Shown: positions 49,731 to 57,981 of the stretch, piece by piece | Layout of the letters: every line of letters begins with the position of its first letter | Position numbering within the stretch: position 1 is the first letter of the stretch | Assembly: GCA_035297265.1 (NCBI GenBank) | Contig: DATGZH010000001.1 | Location: 62,001 to 126,000 of the forward strand | DNA: 64,000 nt | Source of the DNA: DATGZH01 sp035297265 | GTDB taxonomy: Bacteria; Actinomycetota; Acidimicrobiia; Acidimicrobiales; RAAP-2 | Direction of reading: 5' to 3' | Program-made: the position numbers and the translations under genes | Notes under the pieces: model-generated | The model's database searches: none | Seen by the model: only the letters and a program-made list of their open reading frames with translations | What the model was told of the DNA's origin: nothing

Positions 49731-51137
49731 GTGGGGGTGGTGCTCAACGAGAGCCCGCTGATGCGGTCGCGCCCGGGCCAGTGGCTGGCCGTCCGGGTCG
49801 CGCCCGTCATCGCCACGGTGGCCACGCTCGTCCTCGGGATGCTCTACGTGATCGATTGGGCGGGGGTGGCCCACGGGGACTTCACCAGGTGGATGACGCC
49901 GAGCGACATCTGGGGCACCTACCTCAACTCGATGGCGCTCGTCCTCCACGGGCAGCTCACCGCGGCCTACGCCGCCTACCCCGGCGCCCTCCTCCTCTTC
50001 GCCCCCGTCGCGGCCGTCGGTCACGCCCTCCACCTCGAGGTCGGGCCGGAATTCGCCGCGTTCACCGCCCCGACCGGCTGGGTGCTCGTCGGGCCATTCG
50101 AGCTCCTCGTCTCGATGGTGCCGATCTTCGCCGTCGACACCATGGGTCGTCGCTGGGGCCTGTCAACGCCGCGGCGGATCGGCCTCGCCCTCGTCGGCGC
50201 CTTCGTGCTCGCCAACGTGACCATCAAGGGGGGCCACCCCGAGGACGCCGTCGCTGTGGGCCTCGCGCTCTTCGCGGCCATCGCCGCCGCCGACGGCAAG
50301 TGGAAGCGCTGCGGGTGGCTGCTCGGTGTGGCCGTGGTCATCCAACCCTTGGCCGTCCTCGCCCTGCCGGCGCTGGCCACCGTGGTCGTCGTGGTGGCCG
50401 GGTGGCGGCGCTTCGTCGACTTCGCGCTGCGCGCCGTGCTACCGGCCGTCGTCGTGCTCGGACCGGCCCTCATCGCCGACTGGGGTCAGCTCAGCTACTG
50501 GCTCCGCCACCAGCCCAACTTCCCAACCTACAACCACTTCACGCCGTGGACCTCGTTCGCCGGCCAGGTCGCCGTCAAGGTGCCGACCTTCTCGCCCTTC
50601 ACCGGCAAGGTCCTCTTCTACCAGTACAGCCACGTCCTGGGCGTGAACGAGGGCCCGAGCCGGCTGGTGGCCATCGCCGCCGTCGTCCTCGTGAGTGTGC
50701 TGTGGTGCCGGGTCCGGCACCGGCTGGCCGACATCGTCTTCGTGCTCGGGCTGGCCTTCTTCCTCCGGGTGCTCTTCGAGTCGGTCCTCGACTCGTACTA
50801 CGTGTGGCCCGTCCTGGCCATCTGCCTGGCCCTGGCGGCCCGGCGCAGCGCGAGGCTCCTGGCCGTCACCTCTGTCGTCGCCGTGTTCGCCACCTGGCTC
50901 TCGAACGAGCAGTGGTCGGGGATGTGGCCGTGGTGGACGGCGATGATGCTCACGCTCGCCGTGCTCGTCGTCCTCTCGTGGCTCGGCTACACGGCGCCCT
51001 CGGCGGCGACGAGGGGGCCCGAGGGTCCACCGCCGCCGGGGGGTCTCGGGGAGTCCCCGAAGCCTCGGCCGCCCGAGGGGCCCGCGTTGCGCGAGGAGGA
51101 CGTCGCGGTCGAGGCGCCCGGCGTCGCCGTCTCGTGA
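49731..51137 (+). CDS. Polytopic membrane protein, glycosyltransferase-like
   Basis: The 468-residue protein has about ten hydrophobic helices, the first at about 15-40 (VAPVIATVATLVLGMLYVIDW) and the last near 410-430. The long loop after helix 1 has a DIWGTYLNSMALVLHGQL segment. The layout recalls GT-C or DUF2029-type mannosyltransferases, but no catalytic Asp motif is evident, so the link is weak. The C-terminal 50 residues are Pro/Gly/Glu-rich and soluble. GTG 49731 is six bases after GAGACT, possibly leaderless. GTG 49737 is a close alternative. Confidence 0.7.
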   Translation: MGVVLNESPLMRSRPGQWLAVRVAPVIATVATLVLGMLYVIDWAGVAHGDFTRWMTPSDIWGTYLNSMALVLHGQLTAAYAAYPGALLLFAPVAAVGHALHLEVGPEFAAFTAPTGWVLVGPFELLVSMVPIFAVDTMGRRWGLSTPRRIGLALVGAFVLANVTIKGGHPEDAVAVGLALFAAIAAADGKWKRCGWLLGVAVVIQPLAVLALPALATVVVVVAGWRRFVDFALRAVLPAVVVLGPALIADWGQLSYWLRHQPNFPTYNHFTPWTSFAGQVAVKVPTFSPFTGKVLFYQYSHVLGVNEGPSRLVAIAAVVLVSVLWCRVRHRLADIVFVLGLAFFLRVLFESVLDSYYVWPVLAICLALAARRSARLLAVTSVVAVFATWLSNEQWSGMWPWWTAMMLTLAVLVVLSWLGYTAPSAATRGPEGPPPPGGLGESPKPRPPEGPALREEDVAVEAPGVAVS

Positions 51138-51150
51138 CCGGAAAGCGTCG

Positions 51151-51804
51151 TTGGCCACGCTGAAGGGCCTGCGCGACGACGTCTACCGTCGCCCGCTCGC
51201 CACCGCCATCGACCGGCTCGGGCTCGGCCCCGGTTGGCGCTGCGTCGACGTCGGCGCCGGCGGCGGCGACGTGTCGGTGGCCCTCGCCGAGGTGGTCGGC
51301 CAGCGCGGCCGGGTCTACGCCGTCGATAGCGATCCCGCGGCCAGGGACGAGGTGGCTCGGGCCGCGGCGGCCTACAGCCAGGTCATCGCCATCACCCAGG
51401 CCGGCGAGGACCTGCTGCTGCCCGAGCCCGTGGACCTGGCCTTCTGCCGGTTCCTCCTGCTCCACGTGGCCGACCCCCGGCTGGTGCTCGAGCGCATGGC
51501 CCGCGCGGTGCGCCCGGGCGGCTGGGTGGTGGCCCAAGAGCCCATCACCTCGGCCGGGCGGGTCGGCGGCTCGCCGCTCTCCATGCCCGGTCCGCCCCAC
51601 CCCGACGTGGGAGCCGTCCTGCCCGCCTTCGTGCGTGACGTCGGCCTCGAGCTCGTCGACGCCTGGGCCGAGGCCCCGGCCGGCGTAGGCCCCGGACCGG
51701 TCAGCGGCTACCTGGCCTCGCTCACCGGCGTCGACCCCGGCGACGACCCGGTGGTCCTCCCGCCCCTCGTGACGGTCCTCGGGAAGAAGCCCGACCAGGA
51801 CTAA
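51151..51804 (+). CDS. SAM-dependent methyltransferase
   Basis: The 217-residue protein has a class I methyltransferase fold: motif I CVDVGAGGGDVSVAL (about 31-45), the acidic loop VYAVDSDPAA, and later DLAFCRFLLLHVADPR and ARAVRPGGWVVAQEP. The substrate is unknown. The start is TTG 51151 with GGAAAG upstream. It follows the membrane protein gene by 13 bases, so the two may be one operon. Confidence 0.8.
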   Translation: MATLKGLRDDVYRRPLATAIDRLGLGPGWRCVDVGAGGGDVSVALAEVVGQRGRVYAVDSDPAARDEVARAAAAYSQVIAITQAGEDLLLPEPVDLAFCRFLLLHVADPRLVLERMARAVRPGGWVVAQEPITSAGRVGGSPLSMPGPPHPDVGAVLPAFVRDVGLELVDAWAEAPAGVGPGPVSGYLASLTGVDPGDDPVVLPPLVTVLGKKPDQD

Positions 51805-51836
51805 GGCCGCTCAAGTGGGCGGTATGGTCGGGCCTC

Positions 51837-53450
51837 GTGGCACCGACCGCAGGAGCCGATCTCTCGGAGGCCTTGCCCGCCCTCGCCGCCGCCGACGACC
51901 TGGTCCGACGGGCTGCCGGACACCTGGCCGCCGCCGGGGGTGTCGATGCCAACCAGGTCGTGGCCTACGACCTGGCCCACGCGGCAGCCGCCGCGGCGAC
52001 CGCAAGGGCGGCGCTCGAGTACGGGGAGCGTGGCGAACTCGAGAGCCGACTGGCCTGCGCCTTCGTGGCCGACGCCCTCGCCGACCTGGCCGCCCGGGTC
52101 ACCGGGAGGGAGGGGGCCTTCGGCGTGGCCCCGGACTGGTTGGCCCCGGCCCTGCCGTTCGTCGCCGCCCACCGCGACCCGGCGGTCCTGGCCGAGCTCT
52201 GCGGCGAGGAAGGACCGCGGCACCTCGATGCCGACTTCGAGCTCGTGCGCGAGACGTTCCACCGGTTCGCCGAAGAGCGCGTCCGGCCGCACGCCGAGCA
52301 CATCCACCGCACGAACAGCGACATCCCCGAGGAGATCATCGACGGCCTGGCCGAACTCGGCGGCTTCGGCCTGTCGGTCCCCGAGGCCTACGGTGGGTTC
52401 GCCACCGGTGGCGAGAGCGACTACCTCGGGATGGTCGTGGCCACCGAGGAGCTGAGCTGGGGCTCGCTCGGCATCGGCGGGTCGCTCATCACCCGACCGG
52501 AGATCCTGACCCGGGCCCTCGTCTTCGGGGGCACCGAGGAGCAGAAGCACGCCTGGCTCCCCCGTCTGGCGAGCGCCGAGGTGCTCGCCGCGGTGGCCGT
52601 CACCGAACCCGACTTCGGCTCCGACGTGGCTGGCGTCGTCACCTCGGCCACGCGCACCGACGGCGGCTGGCTCGTCAACGGCGTGAAGACGTGGTGCACG
52701 TTCGCGGCGCGCGCCGAGGTGCTGATGCTGCTCGCCCGGACCGACCCTGACCGCACACAGGGCCACCGGGGGCTCAGCCTCTTCGTCGTGGAGAAGCCGG
52801 TCGGCGACGGGAAGGGCTTCCTCTTCACCCAGGACCCGGCGGCCGAGGGCCGCATGGACCCGCCGGGGCGGATGGAGGGCCGGCCCATCGACACCCTCGG
52901 CTACCGGGGGATGCACTCCTACGAGCTCGCCTTCGAGAACTGGTTCGTGCCCGACGCCAACCTCGTGGGCGGCGAGGACGGCCTCGGCCGGGGCTTCTAC
53001 CTCCAGATGCAGGGCTTCGAGAACGGCCGCCTCCAGACGGCGGCCCGGGCCGTCGGGCTCATGCAGGCCGCCTACGAGGCGGCCCGGGACTACGCGGCCA
53101 ACCGGGTGGTGTTCGGCTCCCCCATCGCCGACTACCAGTTGACCCGGGCCAAGCTGACCCGCATGGCCGTGGTCATCCAGGCCACCCGCCAGTGCGCCTA
53201 CCAGGTGGCCCGGCTCATGGCCAAAGGCGAAGGGACCCTCGAGGCCTCGATGGTGAAGGCCTACGTCTGCCGGGCGGCCGAATGGGTGACGAGGGAGGCG
53301 ATGCAGATCCACGGCGGGATGGGCTACGCCGAGGAGTACGCGGTCAGCCGCTACTTCGTCGACGCCCGGGTGCTCTCGATCTTCGAGGGCGCCGACGAGA
53401 CGCTCGCCCTGAAGGTGATCGCCCGGCGCCTGCTCGAACAGTCGGGGTGA
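51837..53450 (+). CDS. mcd: (2S)-methylsuccinyl-CoA dehydrogenase-type acyl-CoA dehydrogenase
   Basis: The 537-residue protein is longer than a normal acyl-CoA dehydrogenase because of an N-terminal helical domain of about 130 residues, containing GGVDANQVVAYDLAHAAAA. Then come DADFELVRETFHRFAEERVRPHAEHIH, AVTEPDFGSD for flavin binding, and the C-terminal catalytic Glu in SIFEGADETLALKVI. This extra domain is the hallmark of Mcd, which oxidises methylsuccinyl-CoA to mesaconyl-CoA in the ethylmalonyl-CoA pathway. GTG 51837 has TATGGT eight bases upstream. Ecm, Ccr and other pathway genes are not in the window. Confidence 0.88.
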   Translation: MAPTAGADLSEALPALAAADDLVRRAAGHLAAAGGVDANQVVAYDLAHAAAAAATARAALEYGERGELESRLACAFVADALADLAARVTGREGAFGVAPDWLAPALPFVAAHRDPAVLAELCGEEGPRHLDADFELVRETFHRFAEERVRPHAEHIHRTNSDIPEEIIDGLAELGGFGLSVPEAYGGFATGGESDYLGMVVATEELSWGSLGIGGSLITRPEILTRALVFGGTEEQKHAWLPRLASAEVLAAVAVTEPDFGSDVAGVVTSATRTDGGWLVNGVKTWCTFAARAEVLMLLARTDPDRTQGHRGLSLFVVEKPVGDGKGFLFTQDPAAEGRMDPPGRMEGRPIDTLGYRGMHSYELAFENWFVPDANLVGGEDGLGRGFYLQMQGFENGRLQTAARAVGLMQAAYEAARDYAANRVVFGSPIADYQLTRAKLTRMAVVIQATRQCAYQVARLMAKGEGTLEASMVKAYVCRAAEWVTREAMQIHGGMGYAEEYAVSRYFVDARVLSIFEGADETLALKVIARRLLEQSG

Positions 53451-53462
53451 GCGACGACGCCC

Positions 53463-54932
53463 ATGGACGCGGCGAGCTCTCCGGGACCGGGTGCGCTGCC
53501 GTCGGGCGTCGTGACCTTCCTCCTGACCGACGTCGTCGGGTCGACACAGCTATGGGAGACGGCCCCGGCGGCGATGAACGTCGCCCTCGCCCGTCACGAC
53601 CGGCTGGTCGAGGAGCTGGTGCGAACACACGACGGCCGTCTGCTGAAGGCCCGAGGCGAGGGCGACTCCACCTTCAGCGTCTTCGGGCTCCCGAGCCAGG
53701 CCGTCCGGGCCGCTCGGGCCATCCAGGAAGCGCTCGGCGTCGAGCCCTGGCCCGAAAGGTCACCGATCACCATCCGGATCGCCCTGCACACCGGACAGGC
53801 GACCGAGCGCGAGGGTGACTACTACGGGCGGACCGTGAACCGGGCCGCCCGACTCCGCAGCATCGCCGGTCCGGGCGAGGTGCTCGTCAGCCACGCCACC
53901 GCTGAGCTGGTCGCCGACCACCTCGATGACGGGCTCGTCCTGCATCGGGTGGGCACGAGGCAGCTACGGGACCTCGAACGGCCCGAGACCGTGTACCGCC
54001 TCACCACGGGCGACGGATCGACCGGGCCGGCGGACGGATGGCACCGGCCCGACCACCCCGAGATCCGTTACGCGCAGACCACCGGCGGGGAGTGCGTCGC
54101 CTACTCCGTGCGAGGCTCGGGCACCCCGGACATCCTCGGTTTCGGCGCCGGCGCCTACTTGTCCATCGCCACGTTGGACGACGAGCGACACGTCGCGCGG
54201 TGCGAGGAGAGCCTCGCCGACCTCGGCCGGCTCCTGCGCTTCGACCGACCCGGCATCGGCCTCTCCGACGCCCCCGAGCACGGCGGTACGCCCACCATGG
54301 AGGAATGGTCGATCGCCGGCCTGGCCGTGCTCGACGCGGCGGAGGTGGAGCGCGCCGTGGTGCTCGGGGCCGGGTGGAGCGCACCGAGCGCGCTCTGGCT
54401 GGCCGCTCACTACCCCGACCGGGTGGCGGCGGTGGTCCTGTTCAACGGGTTCGCCCGCCTGGCGAGGGCCGACGGCTACCCGGAGGGCATCGAGCTGTCG
54501 ATGATCGAGCGCTTCCGCGACACGGTGACCAGCCGCACGCCGTCGCCCGACGACGCGGCCGGTGCCGACGTCCGGTTCCTCATGCCCAGCCTCGCTGACG
54601 ACACCAACTTCGTCCGCTGGTGGGAGCGGTCGGGCCAGCAGTCGGCGACCCCACGGGTGAGCCACGAGTACTTCTCGATGCTCTTCGGTGTCGACGTCCG
54701 CGCCGACCTCGCCGCCGTCGCAGCTCCCACGCTGGTCATGCAACGCTTCGGGAACCGCTTCGTCCGGCCGACGCACGGCCACTACCTGGCGTCGCACATT
54801 CGGGGGTCGCGCTACGTCGAGCTCGACGGGGAGGACCATTTCCTCTTCGCTGGCAACACCGAAGAGGCCGTCGGGGAGATCGCCAAGTTCCTCGACCGGT
54901 CATTGCCGGGCCCGGACGGGCAAGCACGATGA
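53463..54932 (+). CDS. Class III nucleotide cyclase fused to an alpha/beta hydrolase
   Basis: The 489-residue protein joins two domains. Residues about 14-185 are a class III cyclase: metal Asp23 (FLLTDVVGST), Lys62 (LLKARGEG), second metal Asp68, and Asn126/Arg130 (YGRTVNRAARL). The rest (about 200-489) is an alpha/beta hydrolase with nucleophile Ser306 in GAGWSAPSA (GxSxP rather than GxSxG) and His in DGEDHFLF. Cyclase residues look complete, so it may make cAMP. Mycobacterial LipJ (Rv1900c) has the same two domains in the opposite order. The next gene overlaps the stop by four bases. Confidence 0.88.
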   Translation: MDAASSPGPGALPSGVVTFLLTDVVGSTQLWETAPAAMNVALARHDRLVEELVRTHDGRLLKARGEGDSTFSVFGLPSQAVRAARAIQEALGVEPWPERSPITIRIALHTGQATEREGDYYGRTVNRAARLRSIAGPGEVLVSHATAELVADHLDDGLVLHRVGTRQLRDLERPETVYRLTTGDGSTGPADGWHRPDHPEIRYAQTTGGECVAYSVRGSGTPDILGFGAGAYLSIATLDDERHVARCEESLADLGRLLRFDRPGIGLSDAPEHGGTPTMEEWSIAGLAVLDAAEVERAVVLGAGWSAPSALWLAAHYPDRVAAVVLFNGFARLARADGYPEGIELSMIERFRDTVTSRTPSPDDAAGADVRFLMPSLADDTNFVRWWERSGQQSATPRVSHEYFSMLFGVDVRADLAAVAAPTLVMQRFGNRFVRPTHGHYLASHIRGSRYVELDGEDHFLFAGNTEEAVGEIAKFLDRSLPGPDGQAR

Positions 54933-55639
54933 CCCCGACTGAACCAGGGTCGGCCTACGACGAGGCCTACCGGACGGCACAGGCCAGGCTCATCGGCCTG
55001 ATCTCGGATGAGGCAGCAGCGGTCGAGATCCCCTCCTGCCCCGGATGGACCGGGCGCGATGTCGCCGCCCACCTGACGGGGGTGGCCGAGGCCTGGGTGC
55101 ACAACGACCTCGACGGCTACGCCAGTCGCCGCTGGACGCAAGCCCAGATCAAACGGCGTGCCGGGCAGTCTCTCGACGCAGTCGCTGGCGAGTGGACGGC
55201 GCTCGTCGATGAACTGCTCCCGATCATGCGGGCACCCACGACGTTCGGCCACCCTGCGTTCATGCCCAACATCGTCTTCGGCGACCTCGTCGTGCACGAG
55301 CACGACGTGCGAGAGGCACTACGGGCGCGGGTGCCGAGTGACGACGAGGCCGTGGCGTTGGCGCTTCGGGGTGCGATCCGTCGCCTCGAGAGGAAGCTCA
55401 CCAAGGCGAGCGCGCCGGCCCTCGACCTGCGTCCGGACGAGCTCCCAGGCCAGCGGATCGGTCAGGGGGATGCCCTCGCCCTCGTGGCCGGAGAGCCCTA
55501 CGAACTCTGGCGCTCACTCGTTGGTCGCCGGTCTCGCCGGCAGGTGGAAGCGTTCCGCTGGGAAGGCGACAAACGACCGTTCATCGACCACTGGCTCGAA
55601 TGGCCGTTCGAGTGGCCAGAGGTCGACGTCGTGGTGTGA
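54929..55639 (+). CDS. DinB-like/maleylpyruvate isomerase-type protein (TIGR03083-like)
   Basis: The 236-residue protein has the four-helix DinB/YfiT-like pattern: an N-terminal helix followed by IPSCPGWTGRDVAAHLTGV with a metal His, then IVFGDLVVHEHDVREAL with more His residues. Proteins of this group in actinobacteria often use mycothiol or act as maleylpyruvate isomerase-like enzymes. Substrate is unknown. The ATGA overlap with the cyclase-hydrolase gene couples them. It converges with the VOC gene, with three bases between stops. Confidence 0.82.
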   Translation: MTPTEPGSAYDEAYRTAQARLIGLISDEAAAVEIPSCPGWTGRDVAAHLTGVAEAWVHNDLDGYASRRWTQAQIKRRAGQSLDAVAGEWTALVDELLPIMRAPTTFGHPAFMPNIVFGDLVVHEHDVREALRARVPSDDEAVALALRGAIRRLERKLTKASAPALDLRPDELPGQRIGQGDALALVAGEPYELWRSLVGRRSRRQVEAFRWEGDKRPFIDHWLEWPFEWPEVDVVV

Positions 55640-55642
55640 CGA

Positions 55643-56053
55643 TCACCCTCTCGGCATTGCGTGCAGCTCGACCTGGATGCCGTCTGGGTCGCGCAGTTCG
55701 ATGAAGTGGCCGTACCCCGGCAGCACCTTGACACCCGAGTGCGACACACCGGCCCTCGAAAGATGCTCGGAGAAACGATGGAGGTCCTCCTCCGAGCCGA
55801 TGGCGAAGGCGACGTGGTCCAGCCCCGTCTGGGCCGGGTCGAAGGCCTCGTCGCGGTGGGCCGTGTGGGCCTGGAGGCAGAGCGCCGTGCGCCCGGCGAG
55901 CAACATGGCCTCCCGGCCGGCGAAGACCGTCCCGTCGTAGGGCTCCCTCAGTACGGGCAACCCGAGGACGTCCCTATAGAAGCGGAGGCTCTCCTCGAGG
56001 TCCCGTACGGACAATGAGACGTGGGTGAAGCCCTTGATCTCCGGTGGGTCCAC
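55643..56053 (-). CDS. VOC (glyoxalase-fold) protein
   Basis: The 136-residue protein has two VOC modules: FTHVSLSVRDLEESLRFYRDVLGLPV at the start and GLDHVAFAI in the second half. The late IELRDPDGIQVELH segment carries the last metal Glu. Candidate ligands are His11, His79 and Glu129. The family covers dioxygenases, lyases and resistance proteins, so no reaction is claimed. The GTG start follows GAGGAGGA. It is upstream of nothing on its strand and lies 79 bases downstream of the malyl-CoA-lyase-like gene. Confidence 0.82.
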   Translation of the reverse strand: MDPPEIKGFTHVSLSVRDLEESLRFYRDVLGLPVLREPYDGTVFAGREAMLLAGRTALCLQAHTAHRDEAFDPAQTGLDHVAFAIGSEEDLHRFSEHLSRAGVSHSGVKVLPGYGHFIELRDPDGIQVELHAMPRG

Positions 56054-56132
56054 CTTGTCCTCCTCCTGCCCGACAGCGCCACCGACGGGGAGACGGCGAT
56101 GGTGACCTGGAACGATCCGACGGACTGGTAGC

Positions 56133-57071
56133 TCAGCCGGGTGAGCGGCTGAGCCCGGCCCGGGTCCCCCGGGACACGAACTTGATGGCCATCTTGCGGC
56201 TGGCCTCGTCGATCATCTCGTCGCCGAACATGACCGCGCCCCGGCGCTCCTCCTCGGTGGCCTTCTGGTAGGCGTCGAGGATGTCCCAGGCCCGGTCGAA
56301 CTGCTCCTGGGTGGGCGAGTAGACCTCGTTCAGCACGGCGGCCTGGTCCGGCGTGAGGGCCCACTTGCCGTCGTAGCCCAGCACCCGGGTCCGCTGGGAG
56401 AAGGCCCGCAGCGCGTCGAGATCGCGGACCTTGAGGAACGGCCCGTCGATCACCTGGAGGCCGTTGGCCCGCCCGGCCATGAGGATCTTCGAGAAGACGT
56501 AGTTGAAGTGGTCGCCCGGGTACTCGGGGATCTCCACCCCGCCGGTCAGGACCGGCATCTCCATCGACGCGGCGAAGTCGGCCGGCCCGAAGATGATCGT
56601 CTCCAGTCGGGGCGACGCCGCGCAGATCTCCTCCACGTTGATGAGGCCGCGGGTCGTCTCGATCTGGGCCTCGATGCCCGTGTGGCCGACGGGCAGCCCG
56701 ACGTTCTTCTCGACCTGAGTGAGGAGGAGGTCGAGGGCCACCACCTCGGCCGCCGACTGGACCTTGGGCAGCATGACCTCGTCGAGCCGCTCGCCCGCAC
56801 CGCCGACGACCTCGATGACGTCGCCGTAGGTCCACTCGGTGTCCCAGGCGTTGACCCGGACACAGAGGACCCGTTCGTCCCAGTCCAGGTTCTTCACCGC
56901 GTCGACCACCTTGGCCCGGGCCGCCACCTTCTCGGCCGGGGCCACCGAGTCCTCGAGGTCGAGGAAGGTCATGTCGGCGGCCACCGTCGGCGCCTTGGCG
57001 AGGAACTTCTCGTTCGAGCCCGGTGTGGACAGGCAGGAGCGGCGGGGCAGGTCGCGGGAGCGGTCGGACAC
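56133..57071 (-). CDS. HpcH/HpaI/CitE-type lyase, malyl-CoA lyase-like
   Basis: The 312-residue TIM-barrel protein has the CitE-family features: FLDLEDSVAPAEK (metal and substrate side), VLCVRVNAWDT, IEAQIETTRGLINVEEICAASPRLETIIFGPADFAASM, and VIDGPFLK. It resembles the L-malyl-CoA/beta-methylmalyl-CoA lyases of the ethylmalonyl-CoA pathway more than citrate lyase subunits. It would cleave beta-methylmalyl-CoA to glyoxylate and propionyl-CoA. GTG 57071 is six bases after TAGATT (57078-57083, minus). The assignment is strengthened by Mcd and MaoC genes nearby but remains inference. Confidence 0.85.
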   Translation of the reverse strand: MSDRSRDLPRRSCLSTPGSNEKFLAKAPTVAADMTFLDLEDSVAPAEKVAARAKVVDAVKNLDWDERVLCVRVNAWDTEWTYGDVIEVVGGAGERLDEVMLPKVQSAAEVVALDLLLTQVEKNVGLPVGHTGIEAQIETTRGLINVEEICAASPRLETIIFGPADFAASMEMPVLTGGVEIPEYPGDHFNYVFSKILMAGRANGLQVIDGPFLKVRDLDALRAFSQRTRVLGYDGKWALTPDQAAVLNEVYSPTQEQFDRAWDILDAYQKATEEERRGAVMFGDEMIDEASRKMAIKFVSRGTRAGLSRSPG

Positions 57072-57115
57072 GTCGAGAATCTAACGCGCCTCCGTGCAGA
57101 GGCTTCCCGGCAAGC

Positions 57116-57796
57116 TCAGCTCAGGTGGTTGAGGAAGAAGGCCACCGAGGAGTCCCACAGCCGGCGGGCCGCCTCCGGGTGGTACACCTCGGGTCGGGCG
57201 TCGTTGAAGAAGGCGTGGTCCGCCCCGGGGTGGATGATCACCTCGACGTCCTTGCCGAGCACCTTCAGGCGGTCGCGCAGCTCCTCGGCCTGCTCGGGCG
57301 GGAACGAGCCGTCGGACGCCGCGCAGTGGATGAGGACGGCAGCCGACAGCGCCGAGTAGTCGGGCTGGGCGTCGGGCCACGGGATCACGCCGTAGCAGGG
57401 GACGACGGCCTTGACCCTGTCCGGCCGCTGGCAGGCCACGAGGAGCGCCAGCCCGCCGCCCATGCAGAAGCCGATCACGCCGATGCCCGCGGTCGAGGAC
57501 CGCCGGGCCACCTCGTCGATCGCCCCGCCGAGGTCCTTCCCGGCCGTGTCGAGCTTGAGGGCCATCATGGCCTTCGCCGCCTCGTCGGGCTCGGTGGTGG
57601 CCTGCCCGTGGTAGAGGTCCGGGGCGAGGGCCACGAAGCCGGCCCCGGCGAAGCGGTCGGCGACCTCCTTGATGTGCGGGACGAGGCCCCACCACTCCTG
57701 GATGACCACCAACCCGGGACCCTGACCGCCCTCCGGGAGGGCCAGGTAGCCCTGACCGGTGCCGCCGTTGCTCGCGAATTCGATCATCTCACCCAT
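57116..57796 (-). CDS. Dienelactone hydrolase family protein
   Basis: The 226-residue alpha/beta hydrolase has the dienelactone hydrolase triad: Cys in GVIGFCMGGGLAL, Asp in AASDGSFP and His in PGADHAFFN. IQEWWGLVPHIKEV carries the Glu used in the Cys-activation mechanism. Dienelactone hydrolases open lactones in aromatic catabolism, but family members act on many esters. ATG 57796 has TAGCGT eight bases upstream (57805-57810, minus). Upstream, GTG starts are not needed. Confidence 0.88.
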   Translation of the reverse strand: MGEMIEFASNGGTGQGYLALPEGGQGPGLVVIQEWWGLVPHIKEVADRFAGAGFVALAPDLYHGQATTEPDEAAKAMMALKLDTAGKDLGGAIDEVARRSSTAGIGVIGFCMGGGLALLVACQRPDRVKAVVPCYGVIPWPDAQPDYSALSAAVLIHCAASDGSFPPEQAEELRDRLKVLGKDVEVIIHPGADHAFFNDARPEVYHPEAARRLWDSSVAFFLNHLS

Positions 57797-57876
57797 GGAG
57801 ACCCACGCTAACCCGACGACCGTTCGGTGACCAAGGGCCGCCACGGGTGACGAATTCCTGAACGAGGCGCTCTGAG

Positions 57877-57981
57877 TACCCTGAGCAGGAGGTTCGTACC
57901 ATAGGTACGACCCAGGAGGGGCCCCCGACGGGGGAGGATCCTTGACCCGGCGGCGGGGAACGACTAAGAAACCTTCCCATC
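57877..57981 (+). promoter_or_regulatory. Structured 5' leader of the NlpC/P60 gene
   Basis: A TACCCT -10-like hexamer (57877-57882) would give a leader of about 90 bases. Within it, TCGTACC-ATA-GGTACGA (57894-57910) is a perfect seven-base-pair hairpin and CCCC-CGAC-GGGG is a second one (about 57922-57933). A purine-rich stretch and CGGGGAACGACTAAGAAACC follow before the GTG. Genes for cell-wall hydrolases of this type are often preceded by the ydaO/yuaA c-di-AMP riboswitch; I cannot match that consensus here, so only a regulatory RNA leader is proposed. Confidence 0.45.
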
